Shown here piece by piece: positions 28,425 through 37,695 of a stretch of DNA of 64,000 nt (position 1 is the stretch's first letter; each line of letters begins with the position of its first letter). The stretch covers positions 1-64,000 of the forward strand of contig NZ_JAPDKN010000022.1 of assembly GCF_026163565.1 (NCBI RefSeq), read 5' to 3'. Under the pieces are notes generated by a model, which was not told the origin of the DNA, searched no databases, and saw only the letters and a list, made by a program, of their open reading frames with translations. Source of the DNA: Chryseobacterium sp. YIM B08800. Its GTDB lineage: Bacteria > Bacteroidota > Bacteroidia > Flavobacteriales > Weeksellaceae. A program made the position numbers and the translations under genes.

Positions 28425-29912
28425 ATGGCTGAATCTAAAAACAAGAATCTCCCAATCTACGCTGTATTTTTTGCAATTATTGCAAAACTTTATTTTTTAT
28501 TAACGCACCACATTCAGGAGGATGCATTTATCACTTGGCGGGTTGCCCAAAATCTTATGGATTACGGAGTAATCGGTTTCAACGGAGCTACAAAAATATC
28601 GGCATCTACAACGCATTTATATGTTTTTGTCTCGTATATTTTTAATCTGATTTTCGGAAAAGAAAATTTTATAGAGCCGTTGCTTATTTTTAATTCTACG
28701 CTTTTTACAATAGGAAGTTTATTTCTGTCACATCTTTTATTTAAAAATAATTGGCATAAAGCAATTTTCATCTTTTTATTTGGAATTTTACCACCTTCAA
28801 TAAAGATTTCAATTCTCGGAATGGAATACGGAATTCTGTTTTTCCTTGAAATGGCATTGCTGTATTATGGTTTCAAAAAAGAGAAAAAATGGGCTTTTAT
28901 TTTACTTCCCACATTCATATTATTTACCAGAATCGACACGGTTATTTTTCTCGGAATTGTATTTTTAGTGGATGTTTTTTGGAATAAAAAAATCAGATGG
29001 AGTTATATTCTAGGTGGAATTTTGGGAGTTGCAGTTTGTCTTTCTTTCAATTGGTTCTACTTCGGTGAATTGGTCAATAATACGATTGTCGCAAAGAAAT
29101 TGGCGTATGATAAAGTATTTACTTTACATCAAAACATAGAATATTTTAGATTAAACTACGGCAACTTCTGGGGAATGCTGAAATTACCCGGAGATTTTAA
29201 TCCGATTACGATTGTAATTGCGCTTTTTGAGCTCCTTTGTTTTATTTATTTAATAAGACAAAGAGAAAAAAGAAACTATTTTCTTTGGATTATTTTTCTG
29301 TTTGCGTGGACAAAACAGATTGTTTTTCTTTCACAAAAAAGCTTGTTCGATTGGTATTATTGGGTTCCGCAGATTTTATTGTTCGTTCCGGTTTTAATCT
29401 TTGTTTTAGAACAGAAAGTAAAAAGAAACCTTTGGCTGACTTTATTGATTCTTATTTATATTGTACCGATGTTGGCTTTCCAAACTATACATTCTATTGC
29501 CACAGGAAATGGTGAATGGAACTACAGAAGATCAATCGGATTATTTTTAAATACATACGAAAAAGATAAAAAACAGTGGATTTTACTGGAACCTGCTGGT
29601 TATGTTCCTTATTTTTCACGTTTAAAAACGATTGACGAAGTGGGATTGGTTGACAAGCAAATTCAGCAAGAAATTAAAAAAGACAAAGCTAATTCTTGGA
29701 TCAATACGGTGAAAAAAAGGAAACCAAAATATATGCTTTCTTACAGAGATTTATTTCAGGATAAAGATTCAACCTATTACAAAACCAATTACCGTCTTTT
29801 GAATGAATTCAGAATAAAAGATCATTTGAAAAGCGATTATCCTATTTTAGAGAAAATTTACAAACTGAAACCTTCAGGAACAGACTATAATTTGTATGAA
29901 AAGGTAAAATGA
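28425..29912 (+). CDS. Polytopic membrane protein, GT-C-like
   Basis: The 495-residue protein has roughly nine membrane helices and a soluble C-terminal domain from about residue 370. The first extracytoplasmic loop carries the acidic pair in QEDAFITWRVAQNLMDYG, the pattern of GT-C glycosyltransferases that use lipid-linked sugars, and is followed by GVIGFNGATKISASTTHLYVF. The donor and acceptor are unknown. It follows DUF2723 after a terminator and has its own promoter, so it is independently transcribed. Confidence 0.65.
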   Translation: MAESKNKNLPIYAVFFAIIAKLYFLLTHHIQEDAFITWRVAQNLMDYGVIGFNGATKISASTTHLYVFVSYIFNLIFGKENFIEPLLIFNSTLFTIGSLFLSHLLFKNNWHKAIFIFLFGILPPSIKISILGMEYGILFFLEMALLYYGFKKEKKWAFILLPTFILFTRIDTVIFLGIVFLVDVFWNKKIRWSYILGGILGVAVCLSFNWFYFGELVNNTIVAKKLAYDKVFTLHQNIEYFRLNYGNFWGMLKLPGDFNPITIVIALFELLCFIYLIRQREKRNYFLWIIFLFAWTKQIVFLSQKSLFDWYYWVPQILLFVPVLIFVLEQKVKRNLWLTLLILIYIVPMLAFQTIHSIATGNGEWNYRRSIGLFLNTYEKDKKQWILLEPAGYVPYFSRLKTIDEVGLVDKQIQQEIKKDKANSWINTVKKRKPKYMLSYRDLFQDKDSTYYKTNYRLLNEFRIKDHLKSDYPILEKIYKLKPSGTDYNLYEKVK

Positions 29913-29938
29913 TTTGTATTAAAATGATTTGTATTAAA

Positions 29939-29975
29939 GTAAAAAGTAAAAAGTAAAAAGTAAAAAGTAAAAAGT
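29939..29975. repeat. Tandem repeat (GTAAAAA)5
   Basis: Five 7-base copies from 29939 to 29973, next to a 15-base direct duplication (AAATGATTTGTATTA) just upstream. Confidence 0.9.
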
Positions 29976-29984
29976 AATTTTGAA

Positions 29985-30056
29985 CTCTAAAACTCTAAAA
30001 CTCTAAAACTCTAAAACTCTAAAACTCTAAAACTCTAAAACTCTAAAACTCTAAAA
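29985..30056. repeat. Tandem repeat (CTCTAAAA)9 directly before a gene
   Basis: Nine perfect 8-base copies end 4 bases before the ATG at 30061. It fills the space where promoter or ribosome-binding sequence would be expected. Confidence 0.97.
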
Positions 30057-30060
30057 CAAA

Positions 30061-30591
30061 ATGAAATACTGTGCTTTTCTCCGTGGCGTAAATGTAAAAG
30101 GAACCAACATGAAAATGGCGGAAATCTGCCAGGTTTTCAAAAACTCCGGAATGGAAAATGTAAGTTCGGTTTTGGCTTCGGGAAATATTGTTTTCAGCTC
30201 AGATAAAAATACAGATGAGCTTAAGATAATTCTTGAAAAAGCAATGTCTGAACATTTTAATTATGAAGCATTTCTATTTGTAAAGACAGCAGAAGAAACA
30301 GAATTGTTTTGGACTAAAAATCCTTTTGAAAAAAATGAAGATTTTCACACCTATGCTTTTGTCGGTAATGAAAATGTAGAAAATATTCTAATAAATGAGT
30401 TTGAAAATGCATCAAAATCTGAAAACGAAAAAGCAGAGATTGTAAGCAATATATTTTATTGGCGGGTTTCAAAAGGAAATACATTAGATTCCAGCTTTGG
30501 AAAAGTTTTAGGTAAAAAAAGCCTGAAAGATCAGTTTACCAGCAGAAATATTAATACTTTTGAGAAGATTTTAAAAAAAATACACTTATGA
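30061..30591 (+). CDS. DUF1697 family protein
   Basis: The 176-residue protein matches DUF1697: MKYCAFLRGVNVKGTNMKMAEI at the start, then LASGNIVFSS, and the C-terminal SRNINTFEKILK. The family is small and soluble with unknown function. Its stop overlaps the next start by 4 bases (ATGA), and that gene in turn overlaps kdsA by 4 bases, so the three are translationally coupled. Confidence 0.85.
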   Translation: MKYCAFLRGVNVKGTNMKMAEICQVFKNSGMENVSSVLASGNIVFSSDKNTDELKIILEKAMSEHFNYEAFLFVKTAEETELFWTKNPFEKNEDFHTYAFVGNENVENILINEFENASKSENEKAEIVSNIFYWRVSKGNTLDSSFGKVLGKKSLKDQFTSRNINTFEKILKKIHL

Positions 30592-31460
30592 AAAAAATAC
30601 TTATTAGCTCACTAATTACATTAAGCTTATTTGCTTATTCTCAAAAGTTTTCAGATTTGAAATTTGAAACTAATGTTCCGGATGCAGAAAACCATTATAT
30701 TGTTTTACCTGTAAAACAAGGTGAAAAGAAATTTAATTTTGGCTTTATGTATTTTGACGAAACCGCAGGCTACACGTTTGATTATATGGGAGATCTTTAT
30801 GAAGAAGACGGTGTGTTAAAATTTAAAGAGAGAGAAGATGCTAAAGTTTCTTCAATGAAAGTTAGGATTGAGAACCTTTCATTTAAAAGTGCTTTGGTTT
30901 TAGACGAGATGCTGAAAAAATTTAGTTTACCAACTCAGCCTGAATGGTTAAAAATTTATTTAAGTTCCGCACCCGAAAATGAAAAATCTCTGCGAAGAGC
31001 AAGTTCAATGAATGGAGCAAATTTCCCTCAATTGGCATTACCAAAACTTCTTCAACTTTATAATAATAATTATCGAACAGAAGCGTTATATTTTGAATTG
31101 GTTTTTTCGTATAATGCAATGGGAAAATTTGCAGAAGCTGAAAAGATTTCTGCTGAAGCAATAAAGAATAAAAAGGCTGATGATCTTGTAAAAAAAGAAT
31201 ATATTTATGCACTTGTACATCAAGAAAAATTAAAAGAAGCAGATGATTTTTTAACTAAAAACTTATCTACTTTTACTACAGAAAACAATAAAATTGAAGC
31301 GATGATAAATACGATAGCATCGAGTGCTCATCATAGTAATTTTACAATTGCAGAAAAATGGTTGAAAGAACTGAAATCTCAACCTAATATCAATCGTTAT
31401 CAAAAAAATATCAATCAATTAGAAAGTATAATTAAAGAAAAACAAAGTAAAATCCAATGA
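30588..31460 (+). CDS. Secreted TPR-containing protein
   Basis: The 290-residue protein has a signal peptide (MKKILISSLITLSLFAYS) and a C-terminal helical repeat region (for example FELVFSYNAMGKFAEAEKISAEAIK and EKLKEADDFLTKNLSTF). The first 100 residues form a beta-rich domain. It overlaps DUF1697 and kdsA by 4 bases on either side. No role is established. Confidence 0.7.
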   Translation: MKKILISSLITLSLFAYSQKFSDLKFETNVPDAENHYIVLPVKQGEKKFNFGFMYFDETAGYTFDYMGDLYEEDGVLKFKEREDAKVSSMKVRIENLSFKSALVLDEMLKKFSLPTQPEWLKIYLSSAPENEKSLRRASSMNGANFPQLALPKLLQLYNNNYRTEALYFELVFSYNAMGKFAEAEKISAEAIKNKKADDLVKKEYIYALVHQEKLKEADDFLTKNLSTFTTENNKIEAMINTIASSAHHSNFTIAEKWLKELKSQPNINRYQKNINQLESIIKEKQSKIQ

Positions 31461-32266
31461 TTCAACATTTAGATAACATACAGCACAAAGACTCTAAAAA
31501 CTTTTTCTTAATTGCTGGCCCGTGTATTATTGAGGGCGAAGATATGGCATTAAGAATTGCTGAAAAAGTAATTGAGCTGACCAATAAATATAATATTCCT
31601 TATATTTTTAAAGGAAGTTTTAAGAAAGCAAACCGAAGCAGAGTAGATTCTTTCACAACAATTGGTGAAGAAAAATCTTTGGAAATTCTTAAAAAAGTAG
31701 GAGAGACTTTTAATATTCCTACCACAACAGATATTCACGAAAATGAGCATGCTGCTTTGGCTGCACAATATGTGGATGTTCTTCAGATTCCTGCATTTTT
31801 GGTTCGTCAAACTGATCTTTTGGTTGCTGCAGCTGAAACAGGAAAATGTGTTACTTTGAAAAAAGGACAGTTTCTTTCTCCTGAATCAATGAAATTTGCC
31901 GTTCAGAAAATTACTGATTCAAATAATCAAAAAGTGGCAATTATAGAAAGAGGAAATTCTTTTGGATATACCGATCTAATTGTTGATTACAGAGGAATTC
32001 CTACGATGAGAGAATATGCTCCCGTAATTCTGGATGTTACGCATTCTTTACAGCAGCCTAATCAAAGTTCAGGAGTTACAGGTGGAAGACCAGATCTTAT
32101 CGAAACAATTGCTAAGGCAGGAATTGTTGTTGGTGCAGACGGACTTTTTATAGAAACTCATCCAACTCCGGAAACGGCTCTTTCTGATGGAGCAAACATG
32201 CTAAGATTAGATTTATTGGAAGATTTATTACAAAAACTCACAAGAGTAAGAGAATCTATACTATAA
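31457..32266 (+). CDS. kdsA: 3-deoxy-D-manno-octulosonate 8-phosphate synthase
   Basis: The 269-residue protein has the KDO8P synthase hallmarks: FLIAGPCIIEGEDMAL, the phosphate-binding FKGSFKKANRSR, PTTTDIHEN, LQIPAFLVRQTDLL, and THSLQQPNQSSGVTGG. It joins PEP and arabinose 5-phosphate to make KDO 8-phosphate for lipopolysaccharide. It is the third gene of the overlapping operon and is followed 44 bases later by a TonB receptor. Confidence 0.96.
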   Translation: MIQHLDNIQHKDSKNFFLIAGPCIIEGEDMALRIAEKVIELTNKYNIPYIFKGSFKKANRSRVDSFTTIGEEKSLEILKKVGETFNIPTTTDIHENEHAALAAQYVDVLQIPAFLVRQTDLLVAAAETGKCVTLKKGQFLSPESMKFAVQKITDSNNQKVAIIERGNSFGYTDLIVDYRGIPTMREYAPVILDVTHSLQQPNQSSGVTGGRPDLIETIAKAGIVVGADGLFIETHPTPETALSDGANMLRLDLLEDLLQKLTRVRESIL

Positions 32267-32309
32267 TTGTTAAAAAATACTTAATTTTAGAAATTATAAA
32301 TAATTCCTT

Positions 32310-34538
32310 TTGAAAAAACTAGTTTTACCACTAAGCCTTATGGTACCTGTCTTGGTATTCTCACAAGCAAGAAAAAGAGATACTACGACAACAAGGGTTT
32401 CCAATATTGAGGAAGTTGTTTTCCAGAAAAAAGTTACCGGGAGAACCAACGATGTTACTGCAGTAAGAATTTCAGCTAAAGATGCCAAAAATGTCGCAAG
32501 TATTTCTGGCGGTGTAGAGGGAATGCTAAAAACACTTCCGTCGGTAAATTCAAACACCGAGCTTTCTTCACAATATATGGTGCGTGGTGGAAACTATGAC
32601 GAAAACCTTATCTATATTAATGATATTGAAATTTACAGACCTTTTCTGATTAGAAATTCTCAGCAGGAAGGTTTAAGTATTATCAATCCGGATATGGTTT
32701 CTGCAGTTAACTTTTCTGCGGGAGGTTTTGAGCCGAGATACGGTGATAAAATGTCTTCTGCTTTAAATATTTATTATCGTGAGCCTAAAAAGTTTGAACT
32801 TTCCGGTGAAGCGAGTTTAATTGGCGGAAGATTAACTACAGGTTTTGCATCAGGAAAAGAAGATGAAAACGGAAATAAGAAATTTACGGCTTTATTTTCA
32901 GGAAGATACAGAAATACAAATCTGGTTCTGAATACTTTAAATGAAGACACCGATTTTAATCCAACATATTACGATTTTCAGTCGTATCTGAATTATCATG
33001 TAAACAGCAAACTTTCACTTTCATTTATCGGATATTATTCTAAGAATGATTACGAAATGATTCCTAAAGAACGAAGTGTAGATTTTGGAACAATAAATCA
33101 ACCCATGAATTTATCTGTTTTTTATAACGGTAAAGAAAATGATCAGTATAAAAACATGATGGGTACATTTTCCGTAAACTATAAAGCTTCGGATAAATGG
33201 AGATTTACACTCGACAGTTTTTCTTATCAGAATCGTGAAAGAGAATATTATTCTATTGCATCAAGTTATATTCTGCAGACTTTTGACCCGATTACAGGAG
33301 CTCCGATTACGTCTTATGATGTTGGAGGACAAATTGAGCATGCAAGAAATGATCTTTTTGTAAGAACATACGGAACACAATTCAGAACCCGCTTTTCACC
33401 GAATGTGAATACCGATATTGAATTAGGTTTTAAATATGAAAAAGAAAATCTTAGGGATTTAACCAACGAATGGAAATTGGTGGACTCTTCAGGTTACAGC
33501 ATTCCGCATCCGGTTGATGATCCTAGATTTCCAGATGCTTCAGATTTAGATTTATTTTACAGTATTTCTGGAGCTAATCACATTCAACCAACGAGATTAT
33601 CGGCTTATGCGCAGTATTCTCAGAAGTTTTACTGGGGCGCAAGTAAAGTTTTGGTAAATGGTGGAGCAAGAGTTGCACACTGGAGTTTTAATGACGAAAC
33701 TATTTTCTCACCAAGAGCTCAGTTTGCAATAAAACCTGACTGGAATACAGAAATGTGGTTCAGACTTTCTGGAGGTGTGTATTATCAGGCTCCTTTTTAT
33801 AAAGAAATTAAAGATTTGAATGGTAATTTTAATTCTAATATAAAATCTCAAAGATCGATTCAGGCAATTTTGGCCAATGAAACCGAATTTGAGTTTGAAA
33901 ACAGACCATTTAAATTAACAACAGAATTATATTATAAAAAAATGGATAATGTAATTCCGTATTATATGGATAATGTGAGAATTCGTTATTCGGGACAAAA
34001 TAATGCTTCAGGTTACGCTTACGGTATTGATACAAGATTATTCGGAGAATTTGTTCCGGGTGTAGATTCTTGGCTTTCTGCAAGTTATGCAAGGGTTTTT
34101 GAAAATATTGACGGAAGAGGAAATATTCCGAGACCGACAGATCAGCGTTTCAGATTTGCAATGTTTTATCAGGATTATATGCCGAAATTTCCACAAATGC
34201 GTGTAAATCTTACTTTAACGTATGCAATGGGATTACCAAACGGAGCGCCGGTTTTCACAGATCCTTATCAGTATCAGAAAACTTTGCCTTCTTATAAAAG
34301 GGTAGATTTGGGACTTTCTTATGCATTTGTAGATGCTAAAGCAAAAAAGCAAACTTATGGTTTCTTAAGTAATTTTGATGAACTAACTTTAGGAGTTCAG
34401 GTTTTTAATGCATTTAATATCAATAATACAATTGCCAATCAATGGATTACAGATGCTAATTCAAGTTTGATGTATCCTGTTCCGGTGCGTTTGACTGGAA
34501 GATTCTTTAATGTAAAGCTTGAATTTAAGATTAAATAA
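32310..34538 (+). CDS. TonB-dependent outer membrane receptor
   Basis: The 742-residue protein begins at a TTG (32310) with a signal MKKLVLPLSLMVPVLVFSQ. It has a plug domain (GGVEGMLKTLPSVNSNTELSSQYMVRGGNYDENLIYINDIEIYRPF) and a beta-barrel ending in Phe-rich strands (FNVKLEFKIK). No carboxypeptidase-like N-terminal extension and no adjacent SusD gene are seen, so it is not a typical SusCD pair. The ligand is unknown. It follows kdsA by 44 bases. Confidence 0.85.
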   Translation: MKKLVLPLSLMVPVLVFSQARKRDTTTTRVSNIEEVVFQKKVTGRTNDVTAVRISAKDAKNVASISGGVEGMLKTLPSVNSNTELSSQYMVRGGNYDENLIYINDIEIYRPFLIRNSQQEGLSIINPDMVSAVNFSAGGFEPRYGDKMSSALNIYYREPKKFELSGEASLIGGRLTTGFASGKEDENGNKKFTALFSGRYRNTNLVLNTLNEDTDFNPTYYDFQSYLNYHVNSKLSLSFIGYYSKNDYEMIPKERSVDFGTINQPMNLSVFYNGKENDQYKNMMGTFSVNYKASDKWRFTLDSFSYQNREREYYSIASSYILQTFDPITGAPITSYDVGGQIEHARNDLFVRTYGTQFRTRFSPNVNTDIELGFKYEKENLRDLTNEWKLVDSSGYSIPHPVDDPRFPDASDLDLFYSISGANHIQPTRLSAYAQYSQKFYWGASKVLVNGGARVAHWSFNDETIFSPRAQFAIKPDWNTEMWFRLSGGVYYQAPFYKEIKDLNGNFNSNIKSQRSIQAILANETEFEFENRPFKLTTELYYKKMDNVIPYYMDNVRIRYSGQNNASGYAYGIDTRLFGEFVPGVDSWLSASYARVFENIDGRGNIPRPTDQRFRFAMFYQDYMPKFPQMRVNLTLTYAMGLPNGAPVFTDPYQYQKTLPSYKRVDLGLSYAFVDAKAKKQTYGFLSNFDELTLGVQVFNAFNINNTIANQWITDANSSLMYPVPVRLTGRFFNVKLEFKIK

Positions 34539-34545
34539 TATTTAA

Positions 34546-34605
34546 TGCCACGAATTCACGAATAATTTTTACATAGAGTAATTTAAAATTCGTGAATTCG
34601 TGGCA
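34546..34605. repeat. TGCCACGAAT palindromic repeat, copy 3
   Basis: TGCCACGAATTCACGAAT at the left and ATTCGTGAATTCGTGGCA at the right, perfectly inverted 18-base arms. Confidence 0.95.
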
Positions 34606-34634
34606 TTTTAAAAACTATAATTTGTAAAATTAAA

Positions 34635-35108
34635 ATGAAAAAACATTTCATTACTTTTCTGTTTTCAATATTTGCCGTTTTATCTGTAAATGCACAGTCG
34701 AAAACGAATCCGCAATTATCAAAACTATATCAGAATTACATTTCTGTAAAATCTGCGTTGGCTTCTGATGATTTTAAGAAAACATCGGCTGCAGCCGGAG
34801 AATTTTTGAAAACAGCTTCGTCAGTCAATTCAAAATCTTTAGATGCAAAGAAACTAAACTCTTTAAAATCAGATGCAAAAACAATTTCATCAGCAAAAAA
34901 TATTGATGCACAGAGAAAACCTTTTTACAGATTATCTGAGGTAATGATTGCTGTTGCTAAAGAAAATAAAATTTCAGATAAAACTATTTTCGTACAATAT
35001 TGCCCGATGGCAGAAGGAAGCTGGTTGAGTAACGAAAAACAGATTGTCAATCCTTACTACGGAAGTTCGATGCTTAAATGCGGTTCCGTAAAATCTGAAA
35101 TAAAATAA
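34635..35108 (+). CDS. DUF3347 secreted protein
   Basis: The 157-residue protein has a signal peptide (MKKHFITFLFSIFAVLSVNAQ) and a DUF3347 domain with the conserved YCPMAEGSWLS and NPYYGSSMLKCG motifs at the end. The Cys/Met pair suggests copper or other metal binding, by analogy to domains attached to CusB-like proteins. It stands alone between two terminators; no metal efflux gene is adjacent. Confidence 0.85.
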   Translation: MKKHFITFLFSIFAVLSVNAQSKTNPQLSKLYQNYISVKSALASDDFKKTSAAAGEFLKTASSVNSKSLDAKKLNSLKSDAKTISSAKNIDAQRKPFYRLSEVMIAVAKENKISDKTIFVQYCPMAEGSWLSNEKQIVNPYYGSSMLKCGSVKSEIK

Positions 35109-35109
35109 T

Positions 35110-35143
35110 GAAAAAAGAAATTCAAATCGAGTTTCTTTTTTTA
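35110..35143. terminator. Bidirectional terminator between convergent genes
   Basis: AAAAAAGAAA at the left and TTTCTTTTTT at the right, 11-base loop, between the stops of DUF3347 and the FAD monooxygenase. Confidence 0.6.
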
Positions 35144-36259
35144 TATCTCCAGCTTTAAAATCTTTTCTACCATTTTCTGATTGATACTTTCAGGAATCGA
35201 ACGCATCAAAAAATTCCTTAGTTGATTTCCCTTTTCCCATTGAGAAATTTTACCGATTGTCCAACTATTTTTAACAATCTCATCTACTTTTTTTCTTCTG
35301 ATACTCTGAAATTCTTCAAAAACAGAATTGAAGTTTTGATTTTTTTCTAATAATTTTCCAATGACATACGCATCTTCAATCGACTGACAAGCACCTTGTC
35401 CCATATTTGGAGTTGTGGCATGAGCGGCATCGCCAATCAAACAAAGGTTTTCAGCATACCATTTTGGAATAGGAGCGAGGTCGATGATATCATTCAGAAT
35501 AATATTTTCTTTTCTCGTTGATTTTAAAATTTCTAAAACCAAAGAATCAAAATCGTTAAATACTTCTGTTAGATTAAGATTTTCTTTAAATTTATTTTCA
35601 TTCACTAAAGCATACCAATAAACCATTTTTCCGGAAAGTTTCACAAAACCAAAACGTTTTCCTTTTCCCCAAATTTCTAAAGCATGATGATTGTATTTTT
35701 CGGGAAGTTCAAGATCGGTTAAACCACGCCAACATTTTTGTCCGGCATTTCGGATGTTTCCAGTTTTAAAGATTTGGTTTCTGATTTTAGAATGAATTCC
35801 ATCGGCTCCAAAAACGATTTTACTTTTTGCTGTAAAACCATTTTCAAATTCTAAAAGATAATTTTCTTTCTTCTGAATTTGCTGTAATGAATGATTGAGT
35901 TTTATATTTTCAAAACTTAAATTTTCAGCTAAAATATTCTGAAGTTCAGCCCTGTGAATGGCAACATTACAAGAATTGAATTTCTTTTCTAAAGCCAAAA
36001 CGTTTGTCGTAGAAATAGTTTTTAGATTTTCATCGGTAATAAATATTCCGTGAATTTTATTTCCTCGACTTTCAATTTTCTCTTTTAAACCCAATTTATC
36101 AAAAATCTGCATCGCATTCACAGCCATCATAATTCCGGCTCCGACAGGTTTTATTTCCAGAGCAGATTCGTAAATGGTAAAATCTAAATGGTGTTGTTTT
36201 AGAATATTTCCTAAAGTTAAACCACCAATTCCGGCTCCGATGATTGAAATTTGATTCAT
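35141..36259 (-). CDS. FAD-dependent monooxygenase
   Basis: From the ATG at 36259 the 372-residue protein starts with the dinucleotide motif ISIIGAGIGGLTLGNIL, has the DG motif FGADGIHS near the middle, and the GD motif CLIGDAAHATTPNMGQGACQS, the three marks of the PHBH class A flavin hydroxylases. It hydroxylates an aromatic or other small substrate using NAD(P)H. The 36283 ATG was rejected because it lies inside repeat copy 4. It is not Tet(X): sequence and N-terminus differ. Confidence 0.82.
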   Translation of the reverse strand: MNQISIIGAGIGGLTLGNILKQHHLDFTIYESALEIKPVGAGIMMAVNAMQIFDKLGLKEKIESRGNKIHGIFITDENLKTISTTNVLALEKKFNSCNVAIHRAELQNILAENLSFENIKLNHSLQQIQKKENYLLEFENGFTAKSKIVFGADGIHSKIRNQIFKTGNIRNAGQKCWRGLTDLELPEKYNHHALEIWGKGKRFGFVKLSGKMVYWYALVNENKFKENLNLTEVFNDFDSLVLEILKSTRKENIILNDIIDLAPIPKWYAENLCLIGDAAHATTPNMGQGACQSIEDAYVIGKLLEKNQNFNSVFEEFQSIRRKKVDEIVKNSWTIGKISQWEKGNQLRNFLMRSIPESINQKMVEKILKLEI

Positions 36260-36277
36260 TTTTAATTTAGAATGTAA

Positions 36278-36337
36278 TGCCACGAATGCACGAATAATTT
36301 TAAATGATAATTAAGAAAAATTCGTGTATTCGTGGCA
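36278..36337. repeat. TGCCACGAAT palindromic repeat, copy 4
   Basis: TGCCACGAATGCACGAAT at the left and ATTCGTGTATTCGTGGCA at the right, with one unpaired position. Confidence 0.9.
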
Positions 36338-36342
36338 AAGAT

Positions 36343-36936
36343 TTATTTTACGTTTTTCAATTCGTTTAACAATTGATTTTGCTTGTTGATGAAATTATTT
36401 AAGCTATCTGTTTTTAAAGGATGAGCATTTTGATATTTTTCAATTTCGGGGAGTGTTTTTTTGATTTTGAAAGTAATGTAATGATTTTCTATAATACTAA
36501 TATTCTGATTAATTTTCACAATTAAATCTTTGATTTTTTGTGTTTTTAAATCATATCTTTCAGAACTAAATTTAATTTCTCTTTCAATCTCTTTCTTCAT
36601 TAAAGAATCACTGATAGATCTTGTTAAATGTTTTGCATCATTATAATAACTATCAGATTTATAGATTATTTTTTCGTACTCTGAAACTACGGATTGTGTT
36701 TCGGTTCTTATCTTTTCAATTCGCTGTTCTAAATCTTGTAAATTTTTATCATTCTTGAGAAGTTCAGAATAAATTTCAAGAACCATATTTCCTTTTCCAC
36801 GTACACTTTTTAAAGAATTTGAAACTGATGATTCTACATTATCAACCGTATTATTTTCTAAAGGATTGGTTTCTGATTTTTCTGAACAGGAAACTATTAA
36901 TAAAAATAGAGTAGAGGCAATAATTATTTTTTTCAT
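36343..36936 (-). CDS. Coiled-coil lipoprotein
   Basis: The 197-residue protein has a lipoprotein signal (MKKIIIASTLFLLIVSC, acceptor Cys17). The rest is polar helix rich in Lys, Glu, Asn and Ser with heptad-like spacing. No family was recognised. It lies between two repeats. Confidence 0.6.
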   Translation of the reverse strand: MKKIIIASTLFLLIVSCSEKSETNPLENNTVDNVESSVSNSLKSVRGKGNMVLEIYSELLKNDKNLQDLEQRIEKIRTETQSVVSEYEKIIYKSDSYYNDAKHLTRSISDSLMKKEIEREIKFSSERYDLKTQKIKDLIVKINQNISIIENHYITFKIKKTLPEIEKYQNAHPLKTDSLNNFINKQNQLLNELKNVK

Positions 36937-36953
36937 GTTTGTTTTTTACTTCG

Positions 36954-37049
36954 TTTGTCATTTCGACGATAGGAGAAATCTCTGAAAGTTCTCTTTAATT
37001 TAAAATATTGAGATTCTTCACTTCGCTACGCTTCGTTCTGAATGACAAA
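36954..37049. repeat. Dispersed TTTGTCATT element, copy 2 (complete)
   Basis: TTTGTCATTTCGACGATAGGAGAAATCTC at the left and GAGATTCTTCACTTCGC...GAATGACAAA at the right are inverted. The right part matches the fragment inside the radical SAM gene (21246-21276). Confidence 0.85.
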
Positions 37050-37109
37050 AGTATTGTTTAATTTATTATTTTAATGAATTGAAGATACTTTAAAATTTTT
37101 ATAAAAAAG

Positions 37110-37134
37110 TAGAGTTTGATTTTCTTCAAACTCT
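37110..37134 (-). terminator. Terminator hairpin
   Basis: GAGTTTGA pairs with TCAAACTC across TTTTCT, with flanking A and T. It can end the gene at 37162-37626 on the minus strand. Confidence 0.65.
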
Positions 37135-37161
37135 GCATTTATTTGTACTAAATTATTCATT

Positions 37162-37626
37162 TCAACAAGATTCAAAAATTGTATTCAAATCAAAATCAGT
37201 TTTATTAAAATCTAAAAATATTTTATATTTTTCACTTGTTATACCTTTTCCAAAAGTTCCTTGTATTCTAAGTTTACCCTGTACTCTAAATTTTGAATCA
37301 AAAGAGATTTTTTTAGAAATATTATCAGATACAAAATTACTATTGCTTATTTGTAAAATGGGCTGAGCTTGTCTTATGGGTTTGTTGAAAAGTAAGAGGA
37401 ATATTTCATTTTCTAATATGACAACATCAGATTTATTAAATTGATATCTATGCCTTATTTTGCCCGACGATTCCATTTCCATATCAAGATTTTTAATTAA
37501 AGTAAAATCTTTACCTTTTAAAGAATCAAGAAAACTTTCATGTTTTTTCTTATAATAAAGGTGGATTCCCAAGTTTCCAAAAATGAAAAAAGAAATCATA
37601 GTACCGAAAATAAAATATATTTCCAT
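37162..37626 (-). CDS. Single-pass membrane protein of unknown function
   Basis: The 154-residue protein has one N-terminal hydrophobic helix (IYFIFGTMISFFIFGNLGIHLYY) followed by a soluble region that is beta-rich. No conserved family was recognised. It is between rpoD and the lipoprotein, same strand, with terminators on both sides. Confidence 0.55.
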   Translation of the reverse strand: MEIYFIFGTMISFFIFGNLGIHLYYKKKHESFLDSLKGKDFTLIKNLDMEMESSGKIRHRYQFNKSDVVILENEIFLLLFNKPIRQAQPILQISNSNFVSDNISKKISFDSKFRVQGKLRIQGTFGKGITSEKYKIFLDFNKTDFDLNTIFESC

Positions 37627-37636
37627 TGTTTAAAAA

Positions 37637-37675
37637 TACAAAAAAACGGAGTCTGAAAAAATCAAACTCCGCTTA
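37637..37675 (-). terminator. Terminator of rpoD
   Basis: CGGAGT and ACTCCG pair around a GTTTGA/TCT core; on the minus strand a T run follows. It is 20 bases after the rpoD stop. Confidence 0.8.
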
Positions 37676-37695
37676 ATAATTATTTAAACTAAAAA

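Noticed and set aside
35141-36259. FAD monooxygenase as Tet(X)-like tetracycline resistance
   Set aside because: Only the general class A flavoprotein motifs are shared; sequence and N-terminus differ from Tet(X).
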